Positions 19,290-27,536 of a stretch of DNA of 64,000 bases are shown one piece after another. The stretch covers positions 20,361 through 84,360 of the forward strand of contig JAJZVV010000006.1 in the NCBI GenBank assembly GCA_021845595.1, read 5' to 3'. Each line of letters starts with the position of its first letter. Within the stretch, counting starts at the first letter, position 1. This DNA comes from Pseudomonadota bacterium. GTDB lineage: Bacteria > Pseudomonadota > Alphaproteobacteria > Acetobacterales > Acetobacteraceae. The notes below the pieces were generated by a model, which saw only the letters and a list, made by a program, of their open reading frames with translations, ran no database searches and was not told the DNA's origin. The position numbers and the translations under genes were made by a program.

Positions 19290-20068
19290 TTCGCGTACTG
19301 GAAGCCGGCCAGCTGCAGCTCGAGCGCGGTCCCGACCACGCCCGGCGTCAGCACGCAGCCGGGGATCAGGTGATTCGTCAGCTCCGCGCACATGGCATCG
19401 TGCGCGAGCTTGTCGGGGTTGAGATCCATCTTCATCAGCCGCTCGCTGATCTCCCAGATCGCGTTGTGGCAGGCGAGGAACACCACACCCCGGCGCTGCA
19501 GGACCGGAATGGTCGTCTCGGCCGGCGCATAGAGACCGTCGGGCTTTTCGAAATCCTTCGGATCCACGCCCTCTGAGTGATCGACGATGAGCGTGTTGGT
19601 CTTGAACTTCTCACCCGCCAGCTTGGGCAGCGAGTATTTCTCCCACATCGCCTGATCGAACAGTGCGAGATGGGCAAGGCTGTGGGTGCCCGACACCGCG
19701 AGGTAGCCGGGATGACGGAACGACCAGATCTGCGTGTTGAGCGCGTTGCGCATCAGATTGAGCCACGGCCCGTCGAGCGCGACGTTATCCCAGATCTGCT
19801 TGAACTTGCCCTTGTAGGCGATCAGTTCCGCCAACGCCTCCTGGTCCCAGTCTTTCGCGTCGGTGAGCACCATCGGAACGCTCTTGTAATCGCGCCGGCG
19901 CGGTGCGCGCGCCAGCCGCGCCTGCAGATCGCGCAAATCATGCGCGCCCTCCGGAACCAGACTCTCGGCCGTCGCCGCTTCGGCCTCTCGGCCCGCCATC
20001 ACCGCGGCGGCCGCGAGGGACAGGCCGAACGCCTTCAGGGCGCTGCGGCGGGGTTGGACTTCCTCCAT
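19286..20068 (-). CDS. Tat-exported DsrE-fold-like protein
   Basis: 260 aa. The N-terminus QPRRSALKAFGLSLAAAAVM is a twin-arginine signal, so the protein is probably periplasmic. The C-terminal half has features of the DsrE/DsrF family: a strand-helix RRGVVFLACHNAIWE with Cys, and the ending TPGVVGTALELQLAGFQYAK, similar to the G-V-V-E-x-x-x-L-Q-x-x-G-Y end of DsrE proteins. DsrE proteins carry sulfur on Cys in sulfur relay. The fold call is by eye. Such proteins are sometimes mislabelled 'transcriptional initiation protein Tat'. Coupled to the solute-binding gene by a 4-base overlap. Confidence 0.62.
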   Translation of the reverse strand: MEEVQPRRSALKAFGLSLAAAAVMAGREAEAATAESLVPEGAHDLRDLQARLARAPRRRDYKSVPMVLTDAKDWDQEALAELIAYKGKFKQIWDNVALDGPWLNLMRNALNTQIWSFRHPGYLAVSGTHSLAHLALFDQAMWEKYSLPKLAGEKFKTNTLIVDHSEGVDPKDFEKPDGLYAPAETTIPVLQRRGVVFLACHNAIWEISERLMKMDLNPDKLAHDAMCAELTNHLIPGCVLTPGVVGTALELQLAGFQYAK

Positions 20069-20133
20069 GTCGTTCTCCTTGGATGCAGTACGGTACCGTC
20101 ACATTGTATCGGCGCAACTATCGCCCGATGTCG

Positions 20134-20496
20134 TCACGCCTTCTCCGCGGTCGCACGGGCGCGGAACTGTTCGAAAGCCTCCAGTGCCTGAGCGGCATAC
20201 ATCACCGACGGGCCGGCTCCCATATAAACCGCCATTCCCATCGCTTCCAAGACCTCCTCGCGTGTCGCGCCCCGTTTCACCGCGGCCTCGGCATGGAATG
20301 CAACGCAGGCATCGCATCGCACCGCGACCGAGATGCCGAGCGCGATCAGCTCCTTCGTCTTGGCGTCGAGGGCGGTGCCGTCCAGCGCGGCGCGCGCCAG
20401 GGCCGAAAACGACTTCATCACTTCCGGTGCGCCACCACGCAACTCGCGCACGACCCCGGTCATGTCCTGCGCGATCTTGGGCCAATCCTGATACAT
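20134..20496 (-). CDS. Carboxymuconolactone decarboxylase / AhpD-like protein
   Basis: 120 aa. RCDACVAFHAEAAVKRG carries Cys61-x2-Cys64-x3-His68, the redox motif of AhpD-type disulfide reductases rather than true decarboxylases. The helix before it (AKTKELIALGISVAV) is typical. Likely a small thiol-dependent peroxidase or reductase. It sits 28 bases past the RND gene stop and 65 bases ahead of the DsrE-like gene, on the same strand, which fits a redox or persulfide job in the sulfur run. Confidence 0.88.
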   Translation of the reverse strand: MYQDWPKIAQDMTGVVRELRGGAPEVMKSFSALARAALDGTALDAKTKELIALGISVAVRCDACVAFHAEAAVKRGATREEVLEAMGMAVYMGAGPSVMYAAQALEAFEQFRARATAEKA

Positions 20497-20524
20497 TCAA
20501 CGAGCTCCTTCGGTTGGCATCGTG

Positions 20525-23500
20525 TCACAGCTTCGGCGGTGGCTCGGCATGTCCAAAGATGGCGTCCGGATGGCGCAGAACCACGTAGATCGCCGGGATC
20601 ACCAGCACCGTGAGCAAGGTCGAGGACGCCAGCCCGAACAGCAGCGAGATCGCGAGGCCTTGAAAGATCGGATCGAGCAGGATCGTCGCGGCACCGATCA
20701 TCGCCGCAAGCGCGGTGAGCAGGATCGGGCGGAAGCGGATCGCGCCGGCATCGGCCAGCACCTCGCGCAACGTCTTGCCGTGTCCGGCGTCATGGCGGAT
20801 GAAATCGACGAGCAGGATGGAGTTGCGCACGATGATCCCGGCCAATGCGATGAAGCCGATCATCGAGGTCGCGGTGAACGGCGCGCCGAAGGCCCAATGG
20901 CCGAGCACGATGCCGATGAGGGTCAGCGGAATCGGTGTCAGGATCACCAGCGGCAGCTTGAAGCTGCGGAACTGCGCCACCACAAGGATGTAGATGCCGA
21001 GCATCGCGACACCGAACGCCGCACCCATGTCGCGGAAGGTGACATAGGTGATTTCCCATTCCCCATCCCACAGCAGGGTTGGATGGCTCTCGTCGTCGGG
21101 CTGGCCCCGCAAGGATACGACCGGCCGCGGCACCTTGCCCCAGTCATGCTCGGCGACGAGCTTGTCCACCGCCAGCATGCCATAGATCGGCGCCTCGAAG
21201 CGCCCGGCCAACTCCGCCGTGACCATATCCGCATAGTGTCCGTCGCGTCGGAAGAGAATTCGCGAGCCCTTGGTCGCCGTCGCCTTGACGACCTGGCCGA
21301 GCTCCACGACCGTCTTGCTTCCGGGCAGCGTGTTCGCCGGCACCGGCGTGGAGGCGAGACGCTCGTTCCAGCTCTCATCGCGCTTGGGCAAGCCGACGAC
21401 GATGTCGATCGGGTAGCGGTTCTCGCCGCGATAGGAATATCCAACCGGCACGCCGCCGAACAGCGCCTGGATCGTATCGTAGACATCGGTCTGCTCGACG
21501 CCGAAATATTCCAGCTGCTCCTGGTCGATGGCGATCCGCAGCCGCGGCGGGCGCTGGCGATAGCTGTCGTCGACATCGACGATGTAGGGCACGGAGCGGA
21601 AGATCGCCTTCAACTGCTCCGCGACGGCGCGGCGCGTCGCCTGGTCGGCGCCATAGACCTCGGCGAGCAGGGTCGATAGCACGGGCGGGCCGGGTGGCAC
21701 CTCCACCACCTTCAACACCCCGCCCGACGGCAGCTTCACCGCGGCGAGGCGCTGGCGAAGATCGAGCGCAATGGCATGGCTGGAACGTGCCCGCGCATCC
21801 TTGGGCTGCAACGCCACGTGCAGGTCGCCCATCGCCTGTCCCTCGCGCGCATAATAGTGGCGCACCAGGCCGTTGAAGTCGAACGGTTGCGCCGTGCCGG
21901 CATAGATCTGGATCGACTCGACCTCCGGCAGCGTCTCGGTCACATGGGCAGCGGCGAGCAGCGCCTGTTCGCTATCCTCCAGGCTCGCGCCGGCGGGAAG
22001 ATCGACCAGCACGGTCAGCTCGGACTTATTGTCGAACGGCAGCAGCTTGACCGTCACGGTCTCGGTGTAGAACAGCGCGCACACGGCCATCGTCGCAACG
22101 CCCACGCTGAGCAGAAAAGTCCAGGCACGGACGCGGTTCTTGATCACCGGCGCGGCAATCCGCCGGTAGATCCGCCCGAGCGCACCTTCGCCATGCGCCG
22201 CATGCGCCACACCGGGCGTGGGCCTCGGTGCCAGTTTCAGCATGAGCCAGGGCGCGACGATCATGGCGACGAAGAACGAAAACAGCATCGCCGCCGAGGC
22301 GTTGGCCGGGATCGGCGCCATGTACGGCCCCATCAGCCCGGACACGAACAACATCGGCAGCAGGGCCGCGACCACGGTCAATGTCGCGACGACGGTCGGG
22401 TTGCCGACCTCCGCGACCGCCTCGATCGCCGCCCGCATCTGGCTGCGGCCGTCATTCATGCCCCAGTGTCGGGCGATGTTCTCGACGACGACGATCGCGT
22501 CGTCGACGAGAATGCCGATCGCGAAGATGAGCGCAAAAAGCGACACGCGATTGATGGTGTAGCCCATCAGCTTGGCGGCAAACAGCGTGAGCAGAATGGT
22601 AGTGGGAATCACCACCAGCGTGACCACGGCCTCCCGCCAGCCAATGGTGAGGGCGATCAGCACGACGATCGAGATCGTCGCCAGGCCTAGGTGGAAGAGC
22701 AGCTCATTGGCCTTGTCGTTCGCGGTGCGCCCGTAATCGCGCGTGATCTTCACGCGGATGTCGGCGGGTACGAGCTGGCCTTGCAGCAAGGCGAGACGCT
22801 GGCGCACCTCGGCGGCCATCACCACCGCGTTGGCACCCGGGCGTTTGGCGAGCGCGAGACTCACTGCCGGCGCGCGGGTGTATTTGCCGTCGCTCTCGCG
22901 CTCGATGTTCCACACCCGGTTCTCCACCGGCCCCGCCCCGACCACGACACGGGCGACGTCGCGCAGGTAGACTGGGCGATTGTCGCGCGTCGAGACCATC
23001 AGCAACCCGATATCGGGAACCCCGAGCAGGGTCTGCCCCGCGGCAACCGTCCGCACCGTGCCGGCGTCGCGAATCTGCCCGGCGACGAAGGACCGATTGG
23101 CGTCGCGGACCTTGCCGATGAGCTGCTGGAGCGTCACCCCATAGAGCGACAGTTTCTCCGGATCCGGTTCGACCCGAATTTCCTCGGGATCGGTGCCCAC
23201 GATGTAGGACAGCCCGATGTCAGGGACTTTCAACAGATCCGTCTGCAGCTTGCGCGCGAGCTGGTCGAGATCCGCCTGGGTCCAGTGCGCCGCGGCAGCG
23301 GGCGTTGGCGAGAGCGTCAGCACCACCGCGGCGACATCGTTGATGCCGCGGCCGACGATCAGCGGCGGCGCGATCCCGATCGGGATGCGGTTGATATTGG
23401 CATTGATCTTGTTGTTGACGGCGAGAACGGCCGCGTCCTCGTCGGTCCCGACGACGAAGCGCGCCGTGACCATCACCTGGTCGTCCTGCGTCTGGCTGTA

Positions 23501-23755
23501 GACATGCTCGACGCCCGGGATCGCCTTGACGATGGTCTCCAGCGGCTTGGTCACCAGCTCGGCCGCATCCTCGGCCTTCAGACCATTGGCGTTGACCATC
23601 ATGTCGACCATCGGCACGTGGATCTGCGGATCTTCCTCGCGCGCGATGGTGAGCAGCGCGACCAGGCCGGCCGCGAGCGCGACCAACAGGAACAGCGGCG
23701 TCAGCGGGGAGCGCGCGCTCGCCTGCGTCAGACGCCCGGAGAAACCGAGATTCAT
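20525..23755 (-). CDS. RND-family efflux permease
   Basis: 1076 aa inner-membrane pump with the RND layout: TM1, a large periplasmic loop, TM2-7, a second loop, TM8-12. GILVDDAIVVVEN in TM4 holds the proton-relay Asp pair. REEDPQIHVPMVDMMVNANG after TM1 places it in the branch near TriC/MexF-like or HAE-RND pumps rather than CusA. Its start overlaps the stop of the adaptor gene (ATGA, 23752-23755). No outer-membrane channel gene is nearby, so it would borrow a TolC elsewhere. Substrate unknown; the sulfur context suggests toxic sulfur species or organic thiols, as inference. Confidence 0.92.
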   Translation of the reverse strand: MNLGFSGRLTQASARSPLTPLFLLVALAAGLVALLTIAREEDPQIHVPMVDMMVNANGLKAEDAAELVTKPLETIVKAIPGVEHVYSQTQDDQVMVTARFVVGTDEDAAVLAVNNKINANINRIPIGIAPPLIVGRGINDVAAVVLTLSPTPAAAAHWTQADLDQLARKLQTDLLKVPDIGLSYIVGTDPEEIRVEPDPEKLSLYGVTLQQLIGKVRDANRSFVAGQIRDAGTVRTVAAGQTLLGVPDIGLLMVSTRDNRPVYLRDVARVVVGAGPVENRVWNIERESDGKYTRAPAVSLALAKRPGANAVVMAAEVRQRLALLQGQLVPADIRVKITRDYGRTANDKANELLFHLGLATISIVVLIALTIGWREAVVTLVVIPTTILLTLFAAKLMGYTINRVSLFALIFAIGILVDDAIVVVENIARHWGMNDGRSQMRAAIEAVAEVGNPTVVATLTVVAALLPMLFVSGLMGPYMAPIPANASAAMLFSFFVAMIVAPWLMLKLAPRPTPGVAHAAHGEGALGRIYRRIAAPVIKNRVRAWTFLLSVGVATMAVCALFYTETVTVKLLPFDNKSELTVLVDLPAGASLEDSEQALLAAAHVTETLPEVESIQIYAGTAQPFDFNGLVRHYYAREGQAMGDLHVALQPKDARARSSHAIALDLRQRLAAVKLPSGGVLKVVEVPPGPPVLSTLLAEVYGADQATRRAVAEQLKAIFRSVPYIVDVDDSYRQRPPRLRIAIDQEQLEYFGVEQTDVYDTIQALFGGVPVGYSYRGENRYPIDIVVGLPKRDESWNERLASTPVPANTLPGSKTVVELGQVVKATATKGSRILFRRDGHYADMVTAELAGRFEAPIYGMLAVDKLVAEHDWGKVPRPVVSLRGQPDDESHPTLLWDGEWEITYVTFRDMGAAFGVAMLGIYILVVAQFRSFKLPLVILTPIPLTLIGIVLGHWAFGAPFTATSMIGFIALAGIIVRNSILLVDFIRHDAGHGKTLREVLADAGAIRFRPILLTALAAMIGAATILLDPIFQGLAISLLFGLASSTLLTVLVIPAIYVVLRHPDAIFGHAEPPPKL

Positions 23756-24753
23756 GGGGCCACCAGCGCATCGCCGTCGGCGAGACCGGAGAGCACTTCC
23801 ACACCGTCCGGCATCGCCGGTGTCGGCAGATCGCGCCCGAGCTGAATCGGCGCTTCGGTCACCACGGTGCCCACTTGGCGGCGCACATAGCTGAGCCCGC
23901 CTCGCTCGAAGACGAAGGTTCGCGGAATGCGGACGCTGCGCCGTCGCTCGACATCGATCCAGACGCGCACGCGCTCGCCGACGAAATAGGCGCCGACACC
24001 CTCCGCCGTGACATCGGCGAGCACTCGGCCCTCCTCGATCTGCGGATAGACCAGAACGATGGCGCCAAACTCGTCCCCGGGCTGGCCGAGTGCCGCGCCA
24101 TCCACGCGCACCTTGTCGCCCACCTTGAGAAAGCGCGCCGCGCGCTCCGGCACGCGCAGGCGCAGGATGAAGTTCTGCTCGGCGACCCTGGCCAATGGCT
24201 CGCCGGGCAGAACGACGCTCCCCTTGGTGAGCGGCACCTGGAGCACGCGCCCGGCGGTTGGGGCGAGAACGTCGCCCTCGGTCATCTGCTGGACGATCAC
24301 GGCGCGTTCGGCGATGCGCGCGCGCAGCGTGCTGGTGGCGACGTCCGACGCGGTCCGGGCCTGATCGAGCTGCTGCTTGGACACCGCCCCCTGGCGCGCC
24401 AGCGTCTCGGCCCGCGCAAGATCCGTCTGCGCCTCGGCGAGCTGGGATTTCAGCCCGGAGATCTGCGCATCCAGCGAGTTGAGCTGGAGCTGCAGCTTCT
24501 CGTCGACGACGCGGGCGATGACGGCGCCCTGGGCAACCTCGTCGCCCTCGCGCACCGTCAGGGCGACGACGGTGCCGCCGATGCGTGCCCGCGCCGGTAC
24601 CACGTTGCGGCTCTCGACGGTGGCGAACACCGCCTTCTCATCGGCCACCGGCTCCGCCCGCACGGTGAAGGCCTGCTCGGCCGAGGCGGTTGCCGGAACC
24701 AGCCCCCGGAGCAAGCCGGAGAGCAGCGCGGCGGCCAGCATCATGCGTCGCAT
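23752..24753 (-). CDS. RND periplasmic adaptor (membrane fusion protein)
   Basis: 333 aa. A signal peptide (about residues 1-25) is followed by a split lipoyl/barrel domain (GGTVVALTVREGDEVAQGAVIARV), a long coiled-coil hairpin (about 70-130, QISGLKSQLAEAQTDLARAE) and a beta-barrel end. It bridges the RND pump to an outer-membrane channel. ATG 24753 is chosen because the signal peptide begins there. Four-base overlap with the pump gene shows coupling. 50 bases downstream of the rhodanese gene. Confidence 0.9.
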   Translation of the reverse strand: MRRMMLAAALLSGLLRGLVPATASAEQAFTVRAEPVADEKAVFATVESRNVVPARARIGGTVVALTVREGDEVAQGAVIARVVDEKLQLQLNSLDAQISGLKSQLAEAQTDLARAETLARQGAVSKQQLDQARTASDVATSTLRARIAERAVIVQQMTEGDVLAPTAGRVLQVPLTKGSVVLPGEPLARVAEQNFILRLRVPERAARFLKVGDKVRVDGAALGQPGDEFGAIVLVYPQIEEGRVLADVTAEGVGAYFVGERVRVWIDVERRRSVRIPRTFVFERGGLSYVRRQVGTVVTEAPIQLGRDLPTPAMPDGVEVLSGLADGDALVAP

Positions 24754-24803
24754 CGATGGGGTCCTCACTTGGGTTCGGGCGAGGCGCGGCGGCCGGCGCA
24801 CGC

Positions 24804-25178
24804 TCAGCGGTGCGTGCCGCGGGGGTGAGGATGAATGGGGCCGGTGATGGTCGGCAGCGACGCGGCCTTCCAGGCGTTCAGGCCACCGCGCAGATTGACG
24901 ACCTTGGTCAGCCCCGCGGCGTGGCAGCGCGCGGCGGCGGTCGCGGAGCGCTGGCCCCCGAGGCAATGCAGGACGATGGTCCGTTCGCCCGCGGGCGGCA
25001 GCGCGGCAGGGTCGAAGCGCGACAGCGGCATCGGCAGCGCCTCGGGCAGGCGCTCATGGGCGTGCTCGTGCGGCTCACGGACGTCGATCAGCAGGACCTC
25101 ACCGCGCGCCTGCGCCGCGTGGACCTCGTGTGGCGTGACCTCGGCGAGGGCCGGGCGGCCGAACAAACGTCCCAGCAT
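24804..25178 (-). CDS. Single-domain rhodanese sulfurtransferase
   Basis: 124 aa. LLIDVREPHEHAHERLPEA and IVLHCLGGQRSA give the rhodanese fold with active Cys72 in a six-residue C-L-G-G-Q-R loop. It moves sulfane sulfur from thiosulfate or persulfides to acceptors such as thiols or cyanide. No signal peptide, so cytoplasmic. Its ATG shares one base with the stop of the ArsR gene (TGATG, 25176-25180), so it is translated with the regulator. With the DUF2892 gene at 26942 it makes up the two halves of a YgaP-type protein. Confidence 0.9.
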   Translation of the reverse strand: MLGRLFGRPALAEVTPHEVHAAQARGEVLLIDVREPHEHAHERLPEALPMPLSRFDPAALPPAGERTIVLHCLGGQRSATAAARCHAAGLTKVVNLRGGLNAWKAASLPTITGPIHPHPRGTHR

Positions 25179-25528
25179 CAGATTTCTCCCTTCTGCAACA
25201 CGGGCTTAGGTTCAGCGCACAGCGGGGCCGGCACGCAGTAGATGTTGAACAGGGTCTGCAGCACCTGCCGCGCCGGCTCGCTCGCGACCGAATACCAGAT
25301 CGTCTGCCCGTCCCGCCGCGCCCGTACCAGCCCATCCTTGCGCAGGAGCTGCAGATGTTGCGAGACGGTCGAATCCCGCACCCCGACCCGGCCGGCAAGA
25401 TCGCCCACCGAGCGCTCGCCGTCCACCAGCTGACACAGGATCATCAGCCGGTGCCGGTTGGCGAGCGCCTTGAGCAGCTCCCCGGCTTCCTCGGCCGCCG
25501 AAGCCATGAGCGTCGGGTCAACTTTCAT
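25178..25528 (-). CDS. ArsR-family repressor, SqrR/BigR type (persulfide sensor)
   Basis: 116 aa winged helix (DLAGRVGVRDSTVSQHLQLL is the recognition helix). Cysteines fall at 32, 98 and 104. The Cys32-Cys98 spacing of 66 equals that of Cys41-Cys107 in SqrR, which forms a tetrasulfide link in response to persulfides. The divergent gene is sulfide:quinone oxidoreductase, the classic SqrR/BigR target, and a rhodanese overlaps its stop. ATG 25528 lies eight bases past a -10 box, so the mRNA may be leaderless. The in-frame TTG or GTG start further upstream would lie inside the promoter. Confidence 0.85.
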   Translation of the reverse strand: MKVDPTLMASAAEEAGELLKALANRHRLMILCQLVDGERSVGDLAGRVGVRDSTVSQHLQLLRKDGLVRARRDGQTIWYSVASEPARQVLQTLFNIYCVPAPLCAEPKPVLQKGEI

Positions 25529-25530
25529 GG

Positions 25531-25564
25531 TTGCGTATCTACGGACCTTCGAATATATTGTCAA
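25531..25564. promoter_or_regulatory. Overlapping divergent promoters of sqrR-like and sqr genes
   Basis: Minus strand: TTGACA (25564-25559), 17 bases, TAGATA (25541-25536). Plus strand: TTGCGT (25531-25536), 17 bases, TATATT (25554-25559). The two sigma-70-type promoters share the same 34 bp, each -35 abutting the other's -10. An AT-rich patch with TTCGAA at its edge (25548-25553) lies between and is the likely repressor site. One bound dimer could shut both. Confidence 0.7.
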
Positions 25565-25619
25565 GCGTCAGCCGCGAAGCGGCAACGGCAGGAAACGGAC
25601 GAAGAACAGGAGACCCCCT

Positions 25620-26897
25620 ATGGCTGAGATCGTCGTCCTCGGAGCCGGCCTGTCCGGCACGACCATGGCCCTCGAAATGGTGCTGCACACGCGCAAGGAC
25701 GATCGCGTCACGCTGATCGGCCAGGGGCACCACTACCAGTTTGTACCCTCCAACCCCTGGGTCGCGGTAGGCTGGCGCCAGCGCGCCGATGTCGAGGTGG
25801 ACCTCACCGACGTCACCCGGCGCAAGAAGATCCGGATGATCGATGTCGGTGCCAGGCGGGTCCACCCGACGGAGAACCGGGTCGAGCTCGAGAACGGGGA
25901 GACGGTGGCCTATGATTACCTGATCGTCGCCACCGGGCCGGAGCTCGCCTTCGACGAGATTCCCGGGTTCGGTCCCGAGGGCCACACGGAATCAATCTGT
26001 CAACTGGCCCACGCCGAGCGGGCGCACACCGCCTTCGAGGCATTCTGCAAGAAGCCGGGGCCGGCCATATTCGGCGCCGTCCAGGGTGCCTCCTGTTTCG
26101 GCCCCGCCTACGAGTTCGCCATGATCGTCGAGACCGAGCTGCGCAAGCGGCGGCTGCGCGACCGGGTGCCGATGACCTTCGTCACGTCCGAGCCCTATGT
26201 CGGCCATCTCGGCCTCGATGGCGTGGGCAACACCAAGGACCTGCTCGAAGGCGAGTTCCGCGATCGGCACATCAAGTTCATCACCAGCGCGCGCGTCAAG
26301 GAGGTGCGGGCGGGGGCGATGCTCGTCGAGGAAATCGCCGAGGACGGGTCGGTACACAAGACGCACGAGCTGCCCTTCGCCTACTCGGTGATGATGCCCG
26401 CCTTCCGCGGCGTCGCGGCGGTGCGCGGGTTGGACAAGCTGGTGAACCCGCGCGGCTTCGTGATCGTCGATGAGCATCAGCGCAATCCAACCTATCCGAA
26501 CGTGTTCGGCATCGGCGTCGGCATCGCCATTCCGCCGGTCGGGCCGACACCGGTCCCGGTCGGCGTGCCGAAGACCGGCTTCATGATCGAGTCGATGGTC
26601 ACCGCGACGGCCAACAACATCGGCACGCTGCTGCGCGGCGGCACGCCGGGCGCGCGCGCCACATGGAACGCCGTCTGCCTCGCCGATTTCGGCGATGGCG
26701 GCGTCGCGTTCGTCGCCCAGCCGCAGATTCCGCCGCGTAATGTGAACTGGGCCTCGTCCGGCACCTGGGTGCATCTTGCCAAGATCGGCTTCGAGAAATA
26801 CTTCATGCGCAAAATCCGTACCGGGACCAACGAGCCATTCTACGAACGCTTCATGCTGAATCAGCTTCATATCGCCAAGCTCAAGGAAACCACCTGA
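25620..26897 (+). CDS. sqr: Sulfide:quinone oxidoreductase
   Basis: 425 aa FAD flavoprotein. VVLGAGLSGTTMALEM is the first FAD-binding GxGxxG region and DYLIVATGPELAF the second. Cysteines at 127, 159 (in GAVQGASCFGPAYEF) and 353 match the three catalytic Cys of Acidithiobacillus-type SQR (128, 160, 356). It oxidises sulfide to polysulfide or persulfide and passes electrons to quinone at the inner membrane. ATG 25620 has AGGAG upstream. Divergent from its likely repressor and followed 44 bases later by a DUF2892 gene. Confidence 0.95.
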   Translation: MAEIVVLGAGLSGTTMALEMVLHTRKDDRVTLIGQGHHYQFVPSNPWVAVGWRQRADVEVDLTDVTRRKKIRMIDVGARRVHPTENRVELENGETVAYDYLIVATGPELAFDEIPGFGPEGHTESICQLAHAERAHTAFEAFCKKPGPAIFGAVQGASCFGPAYEFAMIVETELRKRRLRDRVPMTFVTSEPYVGHLGLDGVGNTKDLLEGEFRDRHIKFITSARVKEVRAGAMLVEEIAEDGSVHKTHELPFAYSVMMPAFRGVAAVRGLDKLVNPRGFVIVDEHQRNPTYPNVFGIGVGIAIPPVGPTPVPVGVPKTGFMIESMVTATANNIGTLLRGGTPGARATWNAVCLADFGDGGVAFVAQPQIPPRNVNWASSGTWVHLAKIGFEKYFMRKIRTGTNEPFYERFMLNQLHIAKLKETT

Positions 26898-26941
26898 GCT
26901 CGAACCACTATCCCTCTGCCACGATCACAGGAGTGACCACG

Positions 26942-27145
26942 ATGAACGTTGATGTTGCCGTCCTGCGTTTCGCCGGATTCATGGTTTTGCTGAGCGTTGC
27001 GCTGACGTATTTCGTCAGCCCTTATTTCCTGCTGCTGACGACCTTCGTCGGTCTGAACATGCTGCAATCGAGCTTCACCGGCATCTGCCCGGCAGCCTCG
27101 ATCCTCAAGCGCCTCGGCGTGAAGAGCGGCTGCGCCTTCGGCTGA
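26942..27145 (+). CDS. DUF2892 (YgaP membrane-half) protein
   Basis: 67 aa with two predicted membrane helices. GLNMLQSSFTGICPAASILKRLGV is the signature of DUF2892, found as the membrane part of the rhodanese YgaP and often next to sulfide genes. The Cys in GICP may accept sulfur. ATG 26942 is chosen with AGGAG at eight-base spacing. Co-directional with sqr and closed by a strong hairpin. Confidence 0.88.
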   Translation: MNVDVAVLRFAGFMVLLSVALTYFVSPYFLLLTTFVGLNMLQSSFTGICPAASILKRLGVKSGCAFG

Positions 27146-27155
27146 CCGATCGGCC

Positions 27156-27188
27156 GCCGGGATGCGGGCCGACGGCCCGCATCCCGGC
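27156..27188 (+). terminator. Strong hairpin ending the sqr transcript
   Basis: A perfect 15-bp stem (27156-27170 with 27174-27188) with loop GAC, 11 bases after the DUF2892 stop. No T run follows. Confidence 0.75.
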
Positions 27189-27348
27189 ACACCGGCCGCC
27201 CTCGGCGCACGATTTCGGACCGGCTGATCCGCGCTCCGGTGGCGGATTTTGATTTCCGCTTGATGGCTTCTCCCGCGATTGCGGATGGCGCCTTGACGCC
27301 GTGGCGGGCCATGGTCCCGATCCCATGAACGCCTCGGGACATTGGACC

Positions 27349-27432
27349 ATGCTCGATCTGATCTTCATCCTGCTCGGCGCCGGCGGCATTCTGCTGATGG
27401 CCGGCTATGCGGCGCTCTGCGCCTGGATCTGA
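27349..27432 (+). CDS. Small membrane protein at head of kdp operon
   Basis: 27 aa from ATG 27349 (MLDLIFILLGAGGILLMAGY then a short tail), or 35 aa from ATG 27325. A single hydrophobic helix. It ends four bases before kdpF and begins with the same residues (MLDLI) as KdpF, so it may be a KdpF paralogue or duplicated start. Not recognised as a named family. Being placed in a co-directional operon with no gap favours it being real. Confidence 0.5.
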   Translation: MLDLIFILLGAGGILLMAGYAALCAWI

Positions 27433-27435
27433 GCG

Positions 27436-27525
27436 ATGCTGGACCTCATTCTCGGCGGCGGCGTATCGCTCGCGCTTCTCGTCTATTTGCTCTGGGCCCT
27501 GATCCGACCCGAAGATCTGATCTGA
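27436..27525 (+). CDS. kdpF: KdpF small subunit of K+-ATPase
   Basis: 29 aa: one membrane helix then the KdpF-like end YLLWALIRPEDLI. KdpF stabilises the KdpABC complex. It lies 11 bases before kdpA. Short but matches the family pattern (VYLLYALLRPE-F) well. Confidence 0.85.
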   Translation: MLDLILGGGVSLALLVYLLWALIRPEDLI

Positions 27526-27536
27526 GGGAGACGCCC

